64,000 nucleotides of DNA. Source: Rhizomicrobium sp. GTDB lineage: Bacteria; Pseudomonadota; Alphaproteobacteria; Micropepsales; Micropepsaceae. The notes below the pieces were generated by a model. It searched no databases, was not told the DNA's origin, and saw only the letters and a list, made by a program, of their open reading frames with translations. Below are positions 43,282 to 53,772 of the stretch, one piece after another. The stretch spans positions 2,418,001-2,482,000 of the forward strand of contig JBBCHM010000001.1 in assembly GCA_037200045.1 (NCBI GenBank), read 5' to 3'. Position 1 is the first letter of the stretch. Each line of letters begins with the position of its first letter. A program made the position numbers and the translations under genes.

Positions 43282-43388
43282 CACGCGGAGGCGCGGAGCC
43301 GCGGAGATTCGGCGCGCGACGCGCGCCAATATTCCCTTCAAGCAAGGTCGAGCGAACCTTGCCCTCCGCGGCTCCGCGCCTCCGCGTG
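43282..43388. repeat. Type B palindrome with further inner hairpins
   Basis: Outer arms 43282-43306 and 43364-43388 are perfect reverse complements over 25 bases (CACGCGGAGGCGCGGAGCCG...). Inside lie two smaller hairpins (GGCGCGC/GCGCGCC and CAAGGT...ACCTTG). The right arm ends directly at the stop codon of murI. It fills the convergent gap between truA and murI. Confidence 0.85.
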
Positions 43389-44198
43389 CTAATTCTGCAA
43401 GTCGATGAGTTCGACCGAACCGGGATCGATCGGCTGTCCCAGGAAAATCTCGCCTGCCCGCGCGAAGCGGTCGGGCGCGTCGGTGGCGAGGAATTTCAGC
43501 GTCGGCTCCCCACCTTCGCTCGCAAGCCCGCGTGCCGCGATCAGATCGGCCACCGCCTCCGCCGTCGTCGCCGCGCTATCGACCAGCGCGATCCCGTCTC
43601 CCGCCACGCGCGCGATCGCCGCCGTCAGCACCGGATAATGCGTGCAGCCGAGCAACAGGCATTTCGGCCTCGGCAGCGTCGCCAGCAGGGGATCGAGATA
43701 GCGCCGCACCGCCAATTCCACGATCGGCCCGTCGGTCAGCCCTTCCTCCGCCAACGGCACGAAGAGCGGGCAGGCCTGCTGCACGATCGGCACGTCGGAG
43801 CCCTCCGCCCGGATCGCCGCCCGATAGGCGCCGCCTCTCACCGTTCCCTCCGTCGCGATGACAGCAATAGGGCCCTCGGGCGCCGCCGCCAGCGCGGCCT
43901 TGGCGCCCGGCACGATCACGCCCAGGACCGGCAGCGGCGCCAGCGCTTCGGCGACCTGCGGCAGCGACACCGACGCGGTATTGCACGCGATCACCACCAT
44001 CTTCACGCCGCGCGCCACCAGCGCCTTCGACGCCTGGATGGCATAGCGGCGCACCGTATCGGCGCTCTTGGTGCCGTAAGGCAGCCGCGCGGTATCGCCG
44101 AGATAGACGAAGCTCTCGCCCGGCAGCCGCGCCATCAGCGCGCGCATCACCGTCAGCCCGCCCATGCCGGAATCGAACACCCCGATGGGCGCGTTCAT
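43389..44198 (-). CDS. murI: Glutamate racemase
   Basis: The 269-residue enzyme makes D-glutamate for peptidoglycan. It has [18 protein letters not shown] at the start, the catalytic cysteines in [10 protein letters not shown] and [10 protein letters not shown], and [13 protein letters not shown]. Its start overlaps the dapE stop (ATGA), linking D-Glu and diaminopimelate supply for the cell wall. Confidence 0.96.
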   Translation of the reverse strand: MNAPIGVFDSGMGGLTVMRALMARLPGESFVYLGDTARLPYGTKSADTVRRYAIQASKALVARGVKMVVIACNTASVSLPQVAEALAPLPVLGVIVPGAKAALAAAPEGPIAVIATEGTVRGGAYRAAIRAEGSDVPIVQQACPLFVPLAEEGLTDGPIVELAVRRYLDPLLATLPRPKCLLLGCTHYPVLTAAIARVAGDGIALVDSAATTAEAVADLIAARGLASEGGEPTLKFLATDAPDRFARAGEIFLGQPIDPGSVELIDLQN

Positions 44199-45358
44199 CG
44201 CGGCGGATCGGCGAAATAGGCGTCCAGCACGCGCGCATACAGCGCCGTCAGCGTCTCGATCTCGGCGACCGGCACGCATTCGTCGGCCTTGTGCATCGTG
44301 CCGCCGGGAAGGCCCATCTCCACGACCGGGCAGAAATCCTTGATGAAGCGCGCGTCGGAGGTGCCGCCCGTGGTCGACAGCTCCGGCATCCGCCCCGTCA
44401 CTTCGTGAACCACTCTGCTCAGCATCGCCGTGAAGTCTCCGGGCGTCGTGAGGAACGGCTCGCCGCTCGCATGCGCGCTCACCGCGATCCCGATGCCGCG
44501 CGCCGTCGCGATCCGCGCCGCTTCGCTTTCGATATGCGCGATCAAACCGGCGCTTTTGTGGCGATCGTTGAAGCGGATGTTGAAACCCGCGCGCGCCTCG
44601 GCCGGAATGACGTTGGTCGCCGGATTGCCGACATCGACCGTGGTGAAGGCCAGCGTCGAGGGATCGAAATGATCCGTCCCGTCGTCGAGTTTCCAGCCGC
44701 TCAGCGCACTCACCAGTTCCGCCATCGCGGGAATCGGATTGTTCGCCTTCGCCGGATAGGCGGCATGGCCCTGCGTGCCGGTGACGGTCAGCCTCACGTT
44801 CATCGTGCCGCGCCGCCCGATCTTCAGCACGTCGCCGGTTGCCGCCGTCGCGGTCGGCTCGCCGACGATACAGTGATCGAGCGTCTCGCCCTGTTCCGCC
44901 AGCCACGCCAGCACGCGTTTGGTGCCGTTGACGTTGGTCGGGCCCTCCTCGTCGCCGGTGATGAGCAGGCTGATCGAGCCATAGGGCTTGCCGCTGCCAA
45001 GGAACCGCGCCGCCGCCGCCGCGAAGCAGGCCACCGCCGTCTTCATGTCGACCGCGCCGCGGCCATAGAGCGTGCCGCCCTCGATGGTCGCGGCGAACGG
45101 ATCGTGCCGCCACAATTTGGCGTCGCCCGGCGGCACCACGTCGGTATGGCCGGCGAAGCAGAAATTCGGTCCCTGCGTGCCGATCCGCGCATAAAGGTTC
45201 TCGACCGGTGCCGTGCCGTCCGTCTGGAACCGCAGCCGCGTGCAGGTAAAGCCGAGCGGCGCCAGCGTCTCTTCCAGCACGCCCAGCGCGCCGCCGTCCT
45301 CCGGCGTGACGGAGCGGCAGCGGATCAGGGCCTGGGAAAGGGCGACGGGATCGGTCAT
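44195..45358 (-). CDS. dapE: Succinyl-diaminopimelate desuccinylase
   Basis: The protein (387 residues) is the M20-type two-zinc hydrolase of the lysine/DAP route. Metal ligands lie in [20 protein letters not shown] and [14 protein letters not shown], with the dimer domain starting [27 protein letters not shown]. The start was put at 45358 (MTDPVALSQ). dapD is 2.8 kb away on the same strand. Confidence 0.95.
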   Translation of the reverse strand: MTDPVALSQALIRCRSVTPEDGGALGVLEETLAPLGFTCTRLRFQTDGTAPVENLYARIGTQGPNFCFAGHTDVVPPGDAKLWRHDPFAATIEGGTLYGRGAVDMKTAVACFAAAAARFLGSGKPYGSISLLITGDEEGPTNVNGTKRVLAWLAEQGETLDHCIVGEPTATAATGDVLKIGRRGTMNVRLTVTGTQGHAAYPAKANNPIPAMAELVSALSGWKLDDGTDHFDPSTLAFTTVDVGNPATNVIPAEARAGFNIRFNDRHKSAGLIAHIESEAARIATARGIGIAVSAHASGEPFLTTPGDFTAMLSRVVHEVTGRMPELSTTGGTSDARFIKDFCPVVEMGLPGGTMHKADECVPVAEIETLTALYARVLDAYFADPPR

Positions 45359-45417
45359 CGGTTGCGATGTACGCGCACCCCTCGCTATGGTCAATCAAAG
45401 CGAAAAGGGAGGTTCTC

Positions 45418-46290
45418 ATGGCCGGTCGTCTGGAAGGCAAGGTCGCCGTCGTCACCGGCGCGGCCAGCGGCATCGGCCGCGCCACGGTCGATCTCTTTGT
45501 CGCGGAAGGGGCATGCGTGATCGCCGCCGACATCCAGGACGACAAGGGCGCCCGCATCGAGGAGGACCATAAGGGCGTGGCGCACTACGTCCGCTGCGAC
45601 GTGACGCAGGAGAAGGACATCGAGAAAGCCGTCACCGCGGCGAAGCGCCATTTCAGCCGCCTCGATATTCTCTTCAACAATGCCGGCACCGGCGGCGCCA
45701 ACGATCCGGCCGACGCCGTCACGGCCGAGAGCTTCGACGCGGTGATGCACCTGCATGTCCGCGCCGCGCTGTTCGGGATCAAATACGCCGTGCCCCTGAT
45801 GCGCGCGGCCGGCGGCGGATCGATCATTTCCACCGCTTCGGTCGCCGGCATCCGCACCGGCTACGGCCCGCTGCTCTATTCCACCGCCAAGGCGGCCATC
45901 GTGCACCTGACGCATATGGCAGCGGCGCAGCTCGGCGCCGAGAACATCCGCGTCAACTGCATCTGCCCCGGCGTGATCGCCACCAACATCTTCGCCCAGG
46001 CCATGGGCATCCCCAGCCAGATCGGCGAGACGCGGATCGAGGCCATCGCGGAGGCCGGCGCGACCTTGCAGCCCATCCCGCGCGGCGGCCGCGCCCGCGA
46101 CATCGCCGAGGCCGCGCTCTACCTGGCGTCGGACGGCGCCGGCTTCGTCAACGGCCACGCCCTGGTGGTCGATGGCGGGCTGACGCTGGGGCCGACGGGC
46201 GCGGCACAGATGGCGGTCTACGCGCCCATCGTGCAGGCGCTCGGCATCGACCCCGAAGCGCTCGCCGCCGCGGTGCAGGCGCGCGGCTAG
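45418..46290 (+). CDS. Short-chain dehydrogenase/reductase
   Basis: The product (290 residues) is a classical SDR: cofactor loop VVTGAASGIGRA, FNNAGTG, catalytic Ser in SIISTASVAG and Tyr/Lys in YSTAKAA. The Asp after the second strand (IAADIQ) suggests NAD. The substrate is unknown. It has a strong GGAGG ribosome site. Its TAG stop uses the target TA plus the first G of the IS630-type element. Confidence 0.9.
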   Translation: MAGRLEGKVAVVTGAASGIGRATVDLFVAEGACVIAADIQDDKGARIEEDHKGVAHYVRCDVTQEKDIEKAVTAAKRHFSRLDILFNNAGTGGANDPADAVTAESFDAVMHLHVRAALFGIKYAVPLMRAAGGGSIISTASVAGIRTGYGPLLYSTAKAAIVHLTHMAAAQLGAENIRVNCICPGVIATNIFAQAMGIPSQIGETRIEAIAEAGATLQPIPRGGRARDIAEAALYLASDGAGFVNGHALVVDGGLTLGPTGAAQMAVYAPIVQALGIDPEALAAAVQARG

Positions 46291-47500
46291 TGTCCTGAAC
46301 CAGAAGTTCGCTATCTTTTGTCACGGCTTGGCCGGTGCGTTGTAGCGGCAGAACCTCTCGATAGAAGCGAGGATGTCGTCTGCGGACTTCGTCCACCGGA
46401 AGGGTTTTGGACTGGCGTTGTGTTTGTCGATGAAGGATGAGATGTCGGCGCGCAACGCTGCGACGCTTCGATAGACGCCACGCCTGATCTTGTTGCCGGT
46501 TATGAGAGCGAAGAAGCGCTCGACCTGATTGAGCCAAGATGCGCTTGTCGGTGTCAGATGCACATGCCAGCGCGGCCGTTTGGCGAACCATTTGCGCACC
46601 ATCGGCGTCTTGTGGGTGGCGTAGTTGTCCATGACCAAGTGAACGTCGAGATCGGCCGGCACGGCGGCTTCGATCTCGTCGAGGAAGCTGCGGAACTCGG
46701 CTGCGCGGTGGCGGCTGTAGCATTTGCCGATGACATGGCCCGTGGCGATGTCCAGAGCCGCAAACAACGACGTGGTGCCGTGCCGCTTGTAGTCGTGGGT
46801 CCTTCGTGCCGGTTGGCCCGGCCGCATCGGCAGCATCGGCTGGCTGCGGTCGAGCGCCTGGATCTGGGACTTCTCGTCCACGCACAGCACGATGGCGTGC
46901 TGCGGCGGCGAGACATAGAGGCCCACCACGTCGCGCACCTTGGACACGAAGTTCGGGTCGGTCGAGAGCTTGAACGTCTCCATCCGGTGGGGCTGCAAGC
47001 CGAAGGCGCGCCAGATGCGCTGCACGCTGGAGACCGACACGTTGCTGGCCTTGGCCATGCCGCGCGAACTCCAATGCGTGGCATTGGCAGGCATGCTCTC
47101 CAGCGTCTTGACGATGACCGCTTCGATGCGCGCATCGTCAATGGAACGTGGCGCACCTGAGCGCGCCTCGTCGTGCAAGCCGTCTATGCCCTGCGCAAGG
47201 AAGCGGCGTCGCCACTTGCCGACCGTCGAGCGGTCCAGGCCCAGTGCTGCCGCGACCTGCTTGTCGTTCTGTCCGCTGTCCACGCAGGCCAGGACGATCC
47301 GCGCCCGCAGCGCCAAGGCTTGCGCCGTTTTGCGCCGCGAGGATAGCGACACAAGCTCCGAACGCTCTTCAGCGCTCAGCTCCAGCCCTGAAACTTGCCG
47401 ACCCGCCATCCGTCCGCTCCCGCTTCGCTTCCAGAAAAGCATGAGGGCCAAGCACGAATCTAACGCGAATCTATGGTGGCGAACTTGTGACTCAGGACAC
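46290..47500 (-). mobile_element. IS630-type insertion sequence
   Basis: This 1,211-bp element has inverted ends of about 22 bases (46290-46311 and 47479-47500) that both begin GTGTCCTGA and match at 19 positions. It is flanked by TA on both sides (46288-46289 and 47501-47502), the usual target duplication. One transposase gene fills it. Both ends are complete, so it looks recent and possibly active. Confidence 0.9.
46321..47409 (-). CDS. IS630 family transposase
   Basis: The protein (362 residues from 47409; the frame opens at 47451) has N-terminal helix-turn-helix domains ([43 protein letters not shown]) and a DDE catalytic domain. The three acidic residues lie in [26 protein letters not shown] and [13 protein letters not shown]. 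It is unbroken, so the element may be mobile. Confidence 0.93.
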   Translation of the reverse strand: MAGRQVSGLELSAEERSELVSLSSRRKTAQALALRARIVLACVDSGQNDKQVAAALGLDRSTVGKWRRRFLAQGIDGLHDEARSGAPRSIDDARIEAVIVKTLESMPANATHWSSRGMAKASNVSVSSVQRIWRAFGLQPHRMETFKLSTDPNFVSKVRDVVGLYVSPPQHAIVLCVDEKSQIQALDRSQPMLPMRPGQPARRTHDYKRHGTTSLFAALDIATGHVIGKCYSRHRAAEFRSFLDEIEAAVPADLDVHLVMDNYATHKTPMVRKWFAKRPRWHVHLTPTSASWLNQVERFFALITGNKIRRGVYRSVAALRADISSFIDKHNASPKPFRWTKSADDILASIERFCRYNAPAKP

Positions 47501-48063
47501 TAGCTTCCGGCCAGCGGATCGGGTCCGAAGCGGTTGTCGCCCACTGTGCCGCGCAGGATGTAGAGCTCGACGAAGGCCCATAGTCCGATGATGGTCGCCG
47601 CGCCGCGCGCGATCAGGACCAGCGGCGGCTGGACCGGCTGGGGCGGCGGCGGCAGATGGTTCTGCGCCGCGTGGATCGCTGCGCCGATATTGGCGAGCAA
47701 CTGCGGCATGATCATGAAAGTGGGTATCTGCAACACCGCCGGCAGCAGGAAGAACACGATCAGCCACCACGCGCTCTTGTTGCGGTCGTGCAGCCGCTTC
47801 GTCGCCACCGCGAGGCCGATGTAAAGACCGACCACGTACAGCACGCAGAAGACGATGCCGAACATGTGCCCCTGCGGCGATGCGGCGACGGCCGCCAGCG
47901 TCGTCTCCCCATGGGCCAGCGCGACGATGGTGTGGCCGCCGAGCGTGTAGGCGAAGACGACGCAGACCAGCGCGACATGAACCAGGCTCACCAGCAGCAC
48001 GGCCCATTGCTTGGCGCGATTGATGCGGCCGGAAAAGCCGAAGAGATAATGACCCAGACCCAT
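47500..48063 (-). CDS. DUF805 family membrane protein
   Basis: This 187-residue protein has four helices and the DUF805 marks FGFSGRINRAKQWAV at the start and ATKRLHDRNKSAWWLIVFF in the middle. The function of the family is unknown. Its TAG stop reads T and A from the IS target and G from the end of the element. Confidence 0.9.
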   Translation of the reverse strand: MGLGHYLFGFSGRINRAKQWAVLLVSLVHVALVCVVFAYTLGGHTIVALAHGETTLAAVAASPQGHMFGIVFCVLYVVGLYIGLAVATKRLHDRNKSAWWLIVFFLLPAVLQIPTFMIMPQLLANIGAAIHAAQNHLPPPPQPVQPPLVLIARGAATIIGLWAFVELYILRGTVGDNRFGPDPLAGS

Positions 48064-48140
48064 GGAAAGCCCCCGCCTTCGATGGACGAGTATCGCCCGC
48101 CGCGCCCTTCGCGTGAAGGGTTAATCCGTATTGCGACGCG

Positions 48141-48965
48141 TCAATCGCGTAGAAGCTCGTTGATCGAGGTCTTGGACCGCGTGCGCTCGTCCACCGTCTT
48201 GATGATGACGCCGCAATAGAGCGACGGCTTGCCCGGCCCGCCGCCCAGCGAGCCCGGCACCACCACCGAATAGGGCGGCACCCGCCCGGTCACGATCTCG
48301 CCGGTATGGCGGTCGACGATCTTGGTGGTCGAGGTCAGGAACGTGCCCATCGCCAGCACCGAGCCTTCGCCCACGATCACGCCCTCGGCGACTTCCGACC
48401 GCGCGCCGATGAAGCAATTGTCCTCGATGATGGTGGGCGCGGCCTGCAACGGCTCCAGGACGCCGCCCAGCCCCGCGCCGCCGGAGATGTGACAGTTGGC
48501 GCCGACCTGGGCGCAGGAGCCGACCGTCGCCCAGGTGTCGATCATCGTGTTCTCGCCGACATAAGCGCCGACATTGACGAAGCTCGGCATCAGCACGACG
48601 CCCCTGGCGATGAAGGCGGAGCGCCGCACGATGGCGCCGGGCACGGCGCGAAAGCCCGCCGCCTGGAATCGCTCCGCGTCCCAATATTCGAATTTCGAAT
48701 CGACCTTGTCCCACCACGACGCGTCGCCCGGCGCGCCCTCGATCAGCTTCATCGCGTTCAGCCGGAAGGACAGCAGCACGGCCTTCTTCAGCCATTGATG
48801 CACGACCCATTCGCCCGCGTGCTTCTCGGCGACGCGCGCGCGGCCCGCGTCGAGTTCTGCGAGCGCGGTCTCGACCGCCTCGCGCACGTCGCCCCGGGTG
48901 TTCGCGTTCAGCGCGTCGCGATTGTCCCACGCCGCGTCGACGATGCGGGCGAGTTCCTGGGTCAT
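48141..48965 (-). CDS. dapD: Tetrahydrodipicolinate N-succinyltransferase
   Basis: The protein (274 residues) succinylates tetrahydrodipicolinate in the lysine/DAP route. It has an N-terminal helical domain and a left-handed beta helix of hexapeptide repeats ([39 protein letters not shown]). It starts 4 bases after the HAD nucleotidase gene. Confidence 0.96.
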   Translation of the reverse strand: MTQELARIVDAAWDNRDALNANTRGDVREAVETALAELDAGRARVAEKHAGEWVVHQWLKKAVLLSFRLNAMKLIEGAPGDASWWDKVDSKFEYWDAERFQAAGFRAVPGAIVRRSAFIARGVVLMPSFVNVGAYVGENTMIDTWATVGSCAQVGANCHISGGAGLGGVLEPLQAAPTIIEDNCFIGARSEVAEGVIVGEGSVLAMGTFLTSTTKIVDRHTGEIVTGRVPPYSVVVPGSLGGGPGKPSLYCGVIIKTVDERTRSKTSINELLRD

Positions 48966-48969
48966 GGCT

Positions 48970-49671
48970 TCAGATCCTGATCGAATGCAAGAAGCCGGCA
49001 AGATGATCGGTTTCGTGATCGATGTGAAGTTCAGGATTGTCGATCCGCCAATAGGACTGGCCCTTGCCGTCGTTGAACCACACCGTGGTCATGCCCAGCG
49101 CCCGGGCCGGCACGAGGTTTCGGGGCGAATCGTCGAACAAGGCGGCGCGGGCGGGATCGAATTTGCCGCGCGCCAGCAGCGCCTCATAGGCCGGCGGTTT
49201 GGGCTTGGGCACGAAGCCCATCGCCTTGGCGTCCACGATGGTGTCGAACAGATCGTCCACCCCCAGCCGCGTCAGCACCGCATGGGCGAAGCGGCCGCAA
49301 TTGTTGGTGAAGACCAGCCGCCGCCCCGGCAGCCGCGCGAGCCCCGCGCGCAGGCCCGCGTCGGGCTGAAGGTCCAGCGCCTCGATATCGTTGATGTCGT
49401 CGTGATAGGCGTCGGGATCGATCTTCTGATGGACCATCAGCCCGGCCAGCGTGCTGCCATATTCCTTCAGGTAATGCTTCTGCATTTCCCAGGCGGCGTT
49501 GCGCGGCAGCGCGAAATGGCGCTGGACATAGCGGCAGATGCGCTCCTCCATCTCGGCGTGCTGGGCCTCGTTGAAGGTGTAGAGCGTATGGTCGAGGTCG
49601 AAGACCCAGGTCTCGACATGGGCGAAATCCGGCCCCTGGCGGTCGTCGTCGACGGCGGCTGCGCTACGCAT
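48970..49671 (-). CDS. Pyrimidine 5'-nucleotidase-like HAD hydrolase
   Basis: The 233-residue protein is a HAD phosphatase with motif I FDLDHTLY, motif II VFTNNCG, Lys in [12 protein letters not shown] and motif [12 protein letters not shown]. It matches the SDT1/pyrimidine 5'-nucleotidase subgroup, which dephosphorylates UMP/CMP. It is coupled to dapD by position only. Confidence 0.88.
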   Translation of the reverse strand: MRSAAAVDDDRQGPDFAHVETWVFDLDHTLYTFNEAQHAEMEERICRYVQRHFALPRNAAWEMQKHYLKEYGSTLAGLMVHQKIDPDAYHDDINDIEALDLQPDAGLRAGLARLPGRRLVFTNNCGRFAHAVLTRLGVDDLFDTIVDAKAMGFVPKPKPPAYEALLARGKFDPARAALFDDSPRNLVPARALGMTTVWFNDGKGQSYWRIDNPELHIDHETDHLAGFLHSIRI

Positions 49672-49773
49672 GGCGGGACCTTGGGCGAAGCCGCCGTTTC
49701 AGGCAAGCATCGTAAGGCTTCCTCAACCACGTCTCTTAAACCAAGGTAAACCCGGGCCCCGGACAATCGCGGG

Positions 49774-51018
49774 ATGGGACGGGAAGCGGCCAAGACGCCT
49801 TCCATGACGCGCGAGGAGGTCCTGGCGCGGCTGGAGGCGCGCACCCAGGCGGCGCAGAGCGAGCTGGCCTGCCGCGCCGATGCCGGGCCGAAGGTCCTGA
49901 CCTATCTGGCCGAGAACGGCGCGCCCGCCACCCGCCGCGCCGTGGCCGCGAATATCGCGGCGCCGGCCCGGGCCAATCGCCGCCTGGCCGACGACGACGA
50001 CGAGGATGTCCGCGCCGAGCTCGCCCGCAAGATCGCCCGGCTGATGCCGAGCCTCTCGGCCGAGGAAGGCGCCCATATCCATGCGCTGACCATCGAGACG
50101 CTGGAGCGCCTCGCCCGCGACCAGGTTTCGCGCGTCCGCGCCATCCTGGCGGACGGGATCAAGACGCTCGACTGCATCCCCAAATTCATCGTGCTCACCC
50201 TGGCGCGCGATCTCGACGCCATCGTGGCGGCGCCGATCCTGGAATATTCGCCGCTGCTCTCCGACACCGACCTGATGGAGATCATCGCCGCGGCGAAGGC
50301 CGAAGAGGTCCTCGCCGCCATCGCCCGGCGCGGCACGGTGAGCCCGGCGGTGTGCGATGCGCTGGTCAGCTCGCTCGACATCCCCGCGATCGCCGCGCTT
50401 CTTGCCAATCCCGATGCCAGGATTCGCGGCAAGACGCTCGACGACATCGCCGCCCAGGCCGAGAAGATCCAGTCCTGGCAGGTGCCGCTCGTGCTGCGCG
50501 CCGACCTCTCCAAGCGCGCCATCCTGCGCATCGCCACCTTCGTCGGTTCGAGCCTGATCGAGCAGCTCGTCACGCGTTATGGCCTGGACGGCGAGATCGA
50601 ACATCAGTTGGCCAAGGAATTGCGCGCCCGGCTCGCCGAAGAGGGCAAGCCCGCTTCCTCCGCGACCGATCTGGCGCTGCGCGACGTGGCGGCGGCGCGC
50701 GCCGGCGGCAAGCTCGACGAGCCGTTCATCGAGCAGGCCGCCAATGCCGGCCAGCGCGACGTGGTCGTCCTGGCGCTGGCCGAGCTTGCCCGCGTGCCGG
50801 AGGCGACGGTGCGCAAGATTCTCGCCTCGCGCTCGGCCAAGCCGCTGACGGCGCTGGTGTGGCACGCCAGGCTCAGCATGCGGCTGGCCTTCAAGATCCA
50901 GAGCTTCGTGATGAAGCTCCCCGCCGGCGAGTTGCTGCCGGCCCGCGCCGGCGTGCATTTCCCTATGACCGAGGACGAGATGCGCTGGCATCTGAGCTAT
51001 TTCGACGTCGCGGTGTGA
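49774..51018 (+). CDS. DUF2336 family HEAT-like protein
   Basis: The 414-residue protein is all-helical with repeated two-helix units (for example VRAELARKIARLMPSLSAEEGAHIHAL, QVSRVRAILADGIKTL, DARIRGKTLDDIAAQAEKI), as in the alphaproteobacterial DUF2336 family. Function is unknown; HEAT-like folds usually bind proteins. No signal peptide or helix for the membrane is seen. Confidence 0.85.
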   Translation: MGREAAKTPSMTREEVLARLEARTQAAQSELACRADAGPKVLTYLAENGAPATRRAVAANIAAPARANRRLADDDDEDVRAELARKIARLMPSLSAEEGAHIHALTIETLERLARDQVSRVRAILADGIKTLDCIPKFIVLTLARDLDAIVAAPILEYSPLLSDTDLMEIIAAAKAEEVLAAIARRGTVSPAVCDALVSSLDIPAIAALLANPDARIRGKTLDDIAAQAEKIQSWQVPLVLRADLSKRAILRIATFVGSSLIEQLVTRYGLDGEIEHQLAKELRARLAEEGKPASSATDLALRDVAAARAGGKLDEPFIEQAANAGQRDVVVLALAELARVPEATVRKILASRSAKPLTALVWHARLSMRLAFKIQSFVMKLPAGELLPARAGVHFPMTEDEMRWHLSYFDVAV

Positions 51019-51053
51019 CGTCCAGCTTTGATTCGACAGAAACAAAAAAGACC

Positions 51054-51130
51054 GTCATTGCCCGGCTTGTCCGGGCAATCCATTTTTCCGCTCGGCCAAA
51101 TTGGATCGCCCGCATGAAGCGGGCGATGAC
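51054..51130. repeat. Short intergenic palindromic repeat
   Basis: Arms 51054-51082 and 51102-51130 are imperfect inverted copies (GTCATTGCCCGG... and ...CGGGCGATGAC), each with its own hairpin. It is the same general kind as the repeat at 32928-33002 and lies in the convergent gap after the DUF2336 gene. Confidence 0.75.
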
Positions 51131-51167
51131 GATTTGTTCGTATAGCTGACCGCAAACCAGGCTCGCG

Positions 51168-52196
51168 TCACTTCCCCGGCCGGCGCGGCGGCGGCTTGAT
51201 CAGGCCGGTCTCGCCGACATGCGCGGCGAAACCCATCAGGCCCTTCACCCGGTTCTCGGCGAAGCCCAGCTCGGTCAGGCCGCGGCCGGCGCAGCGGCCC
51301 CGGCCCTGGATGTCGAACTCGATATCGGCGACGCAGAACTTGTTCGGCCCGGTCACCAGCGGCGCCCCGCCGATCCGCTGCACGAAGAGATAGACCGAAT
51401 CCACCGCGCTGAGATCGTCCATCACCTTGGCGCAGCTTCCCGCCGCGATCTTCCACCAGCCATGGCTGATCCAGTCGTTGCGCAGCTTCTGGCCGGTCGC
51501 CGCCGCCACCGCCTTGGCCGTGTCGTTGCACACCGCATAGCCCGCCGGCGTCGCGTTCTTCAGCGCTTCGGTCTCCAGCGCGTCGAACACATCGGCGACG
51601 CTGGCGGTCGGCGAGAGCCGCAGCTTCTTGCGGAAATCGGCCAGCGCCGCGTCGGTCGCCCGGTCGGGCGCGGCGTCGATCGCGCCGATGCGATAGCCGG
51701 CGTCGCGCAGGAGCCGCTTGAGGCCGGCGAGCTGGGCCTGCGGCAGGCTGGTAAGCTGCGGCGTTTCGCTGAACGTCGCGGTCCAGGATTTGAGATGATG
51801 GGTGTCGACCGTGGCGAAGGGCAGCCCGAAGAAATCGTCGGTCGCGCACTGCGCCGGGTTGATCGTGTCGCGATTGGTGAAATTGGTGTCCTTGACGCAG
51901 ATATTCACGTTGCCGCCCCAGGCGCGCTGCGGCCCCGAATGGGCCTGCGACGAGCGGGCATAGAGGTAATAGGCCGGCGCGGTCAGATCGCCCGGCAGCA
52001 CGGCCTCGCAGATCCCCGGCGCGACGCGCGACCAGCCCTGGGTGGCGACGCCGCCGTTCACCGTCGTCCCGGTCGCGGCATAGAGGACATAGGAGGTGCG
52101 GTTGCACAGCGTCAGCGCGGCGTGCGACGGGCTCGCGGCCAGCGACAGCCCGAGCGCGAGCAGAAGGGCTGGAAAGCAGCGCGCCAGCACGTTCAT
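51168..52196 (-). CDS. Secreted protein with two DUF1036 domains
   Basis: The 342-residue protein has a signal peptide ([17 protein letters not shown]). A first DUF1036 domain ([40 protein letters not shown]) follows, then a helical middle that looks like a peptidoglycan-binding unit ([37 protein letters not shown]). A second DUF1036 domain ([40 protein letters not shown]) ends it. Its ATG overlaps the argB stop. Confidence 0.85.
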   Translation of the reverse strand: MNVLARCFPALLLALGLSLAASPSHAALTLCNRTSYVLYAATGTTVNGGVATQGWSRVAPGICEAVLPGDLTAPAYYLYARSSQAHSGPQRAWGGNVNICVKDTNFTNRDTINPAQCATDDFFGLPFATVDTHHLKSWTATFSETPQLTSLPQAQLAGLKRLLRDAGYRIGAIDAAPDRATDAALADFRKKLRLSPTASVADVFDALETEALKNATPAGYAVCNDTAKAVAAATGQKLRNDWISHGWWKIAAGSCAKVMDDLSAVDSVYLFVQRIGGAPLVTGPNKFCVADIEFDIQGRGRCAGRGLTELGFAENRVKGLMGFAAHVGETGLIKPPPRRPGK

Positions 52197-53092
52197 TCCG
52201 CGGTGATCAGCGTACCGGCGCCGTGCTCGGTGAAGAGTTCGAGCAGCAGGACATGCGGGATGCGCCCGTCCAGGATGACGGCGGCGTGCACGCCGCCCTC
52301 GACCGCGTCGATCGCGGTCTCGATCTTGGGGATCATGCCGCCCTTGATGGTGCCGCGCTTGATGAGCGCGCGGGCCTCCGTCACCGACAGGCGCGGGATC
52401 AGCTTCTTGTCCTGGTCCAGCACGCCCTCGACATCGGTGAGCAGGATCAGGCGCTCGGCCTTCATCGCGCCGGCGATGGCGCCCGCCACGGTGTCGGCGT
52501 TGATGTTGTAGGTCTCGCCGGCCTCGCCGACGCCGATCGGCGCGATGACCGGAATGATCTCCGAGCGCATCACGGTGTGCAGCACGTCGGGATTGACCTT
52601 CTCCGGCTCGCCGACGAAGCCGAGATCGACGCCGTTCTTGATGAGCTTGCGGGCCAGCATCAGCGTGGAATCCTTGCCCGACAGGCCGATGGCGCGGCCG
52701 CCGGCGGCATTGATGCTGGTGACGATCTGCTTGTTGATCGAACCGGTCAGCACCATCTCGACCACGTCGATCGCCGCCTGGTCGGTGACGCGCAAGCCGT
52801 CGACGAAGGTGGTGGGGATCTGCAGCTTGTTCAGCATCGCGCCGATCTGCGGCCCGCCGCCATGCACCACGACCGGATCGATGCCGGTCTGCTTCATCAA
52901 GACGATGTCCTGGGCGAAATCCGCCGCCGTGCCGCCGCCGGCCATGGCGTTGCCGCCGAATTTCACGACGATGGTCTTCTGGTCGTATTTCAGGATGTAG
53001 GGCAGCGCCTCGACCAGGACGCGCGCGGTCGAACGCCAGCGCGCCATCACGCGCAGATTGCGTTCCTGGCCGAACTCGTCGGTAAGCGCCAT
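52193..53092 (-). CDS. argB: Acetylglutamate kinase
   Basis: The 299-residue enzyme phosphorylates N-acetylglutamate in arginine synthesis. It has VVKFGGNAM, the [13 protein letters not shown] substrate loop and the C-terminal [25 protein letters not shown]. The long N-terminal helix is typical of arginine-sensitive hexamers. It follows engB by 41 bases. Confidence 0.97.
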   Translation of the reverse strand: MALTDEFGQERNLRVMARWRSTARVLVEALPYILKYDQKTIVVKFGGNAMAGGGTAADFAQDIVLMKQTGIDPVVVHGGGPQIGAMLNKLQIPTTFVDGLRVTDQAAIDVVEMVLTGSINKQIVTSINAAGGRAIGLSGKDSTLMLARKLIKNGVDLGFVGEPEKVNPDVLHTVMRSEIIPVIAPIGVGEAGETYNINADTVAGAIAGAMKAERLILLTDVEGVLDQDKKLIPRLSVTEARALIKRGTIKGGMIPKIETAIDAVEGGVHAAVILDGRIPHVLLLELFTEHGAGTLITAE

Positions 53093-53133
53093 ATGCCTAA
53101 TCCACTGAAAGCGCGGGCCTTATAGCCCAAAGC

Positions 53134-53772
53134 TCAGGGCTGGGCCAACGCCGCAAGTTGCAACTTCAAGGGCTCCAGGCCAAGCCCCTCATGGGCCGAG
53201 GTGGCGCAGATCTGCGGAAACGCCGCCGTATGCTTGCGCGCGGCGGCATCGGCCGCCGCCACCGCCGCCGCCGCTTCCTCGGGCTTCAGCTTGTCGATCT
53301 TGGTTAGCACGACGCCATAGGACACCGCCGCCTCGTCCAGCAGCTTCATGACCTCCTGGTCCAGGTCCAGGACGCCGCGGCGGGCGTCGATCAGAAGGAC
53401 GACGCGCCGCAGGCTCGCCCGGCCGCGCAGATAGGCGAAGATCAGCTTCTGCCATTCCGCCGTCATCGCCTTGGAGGCCTTGGCATAGCCATAGCCCGGC
53501 AGGTCGGCCAGCATCAGCCGGTCGGCGAGCTTGAAGAAATTGATCTCCCGCGTGCGCCCCGGCGTGTGGCTGACCCGGGCCAGGGTCTTGCGGTTGGTCA
53601 GCGCGTTGATCAGGCTCGACTTGCCGGCGTTGGAGCGGCCGACGAAAGCGATCTCCGGCAAGCCCGCCGGCGGCAGGCTGTTGATGTCGCCGGTACCCCA
53701 CACGAAATCGCACGCGCCGGCGAAAAGCTTCACCGCCGCCGCAAGTTCCGCCGCGTCGTCCGCCGCGCTCAC
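53134..53772 (-). CDS. engB: Ribosome biogenesis GTPase EngB/YihA
   Basis: The 212-residue GTPase has G1 GRSNAGKSSLIN, G3 DLPGYGYA and G4 LTKIDKL. It helps 50S assembly and division. The start is a GTG at 53772 that overlaps the yidC stop (GTGA). Confidence 0.96.
   Translation of the reverse strand: MSAADDAAELAAAVKLFAGACDFVWGTGDINSLPPAGLPEIAFVGRSNAGKSSLINALTNRKTLARVSHTPGRTREINFFKLADRLMLADLPGYGYAKASKAMTAEWQKLIFAYLRGRASLRRVVLLIDARRGVLDLDQEVMKLLDEAAVSYGVVLTKIDKLKPEEAAAAVAAADAAARKHTAAFPQICATSAHEGLGLEPLKLQLAALAQP

Noticed and set aside
46290..47500. Composite transposon or genomic island carrying neighbouring genes
   Set aside because: Only one IS copy is present, and flanking genes are ordinary core genes joined at a perfect empty-site sequence.
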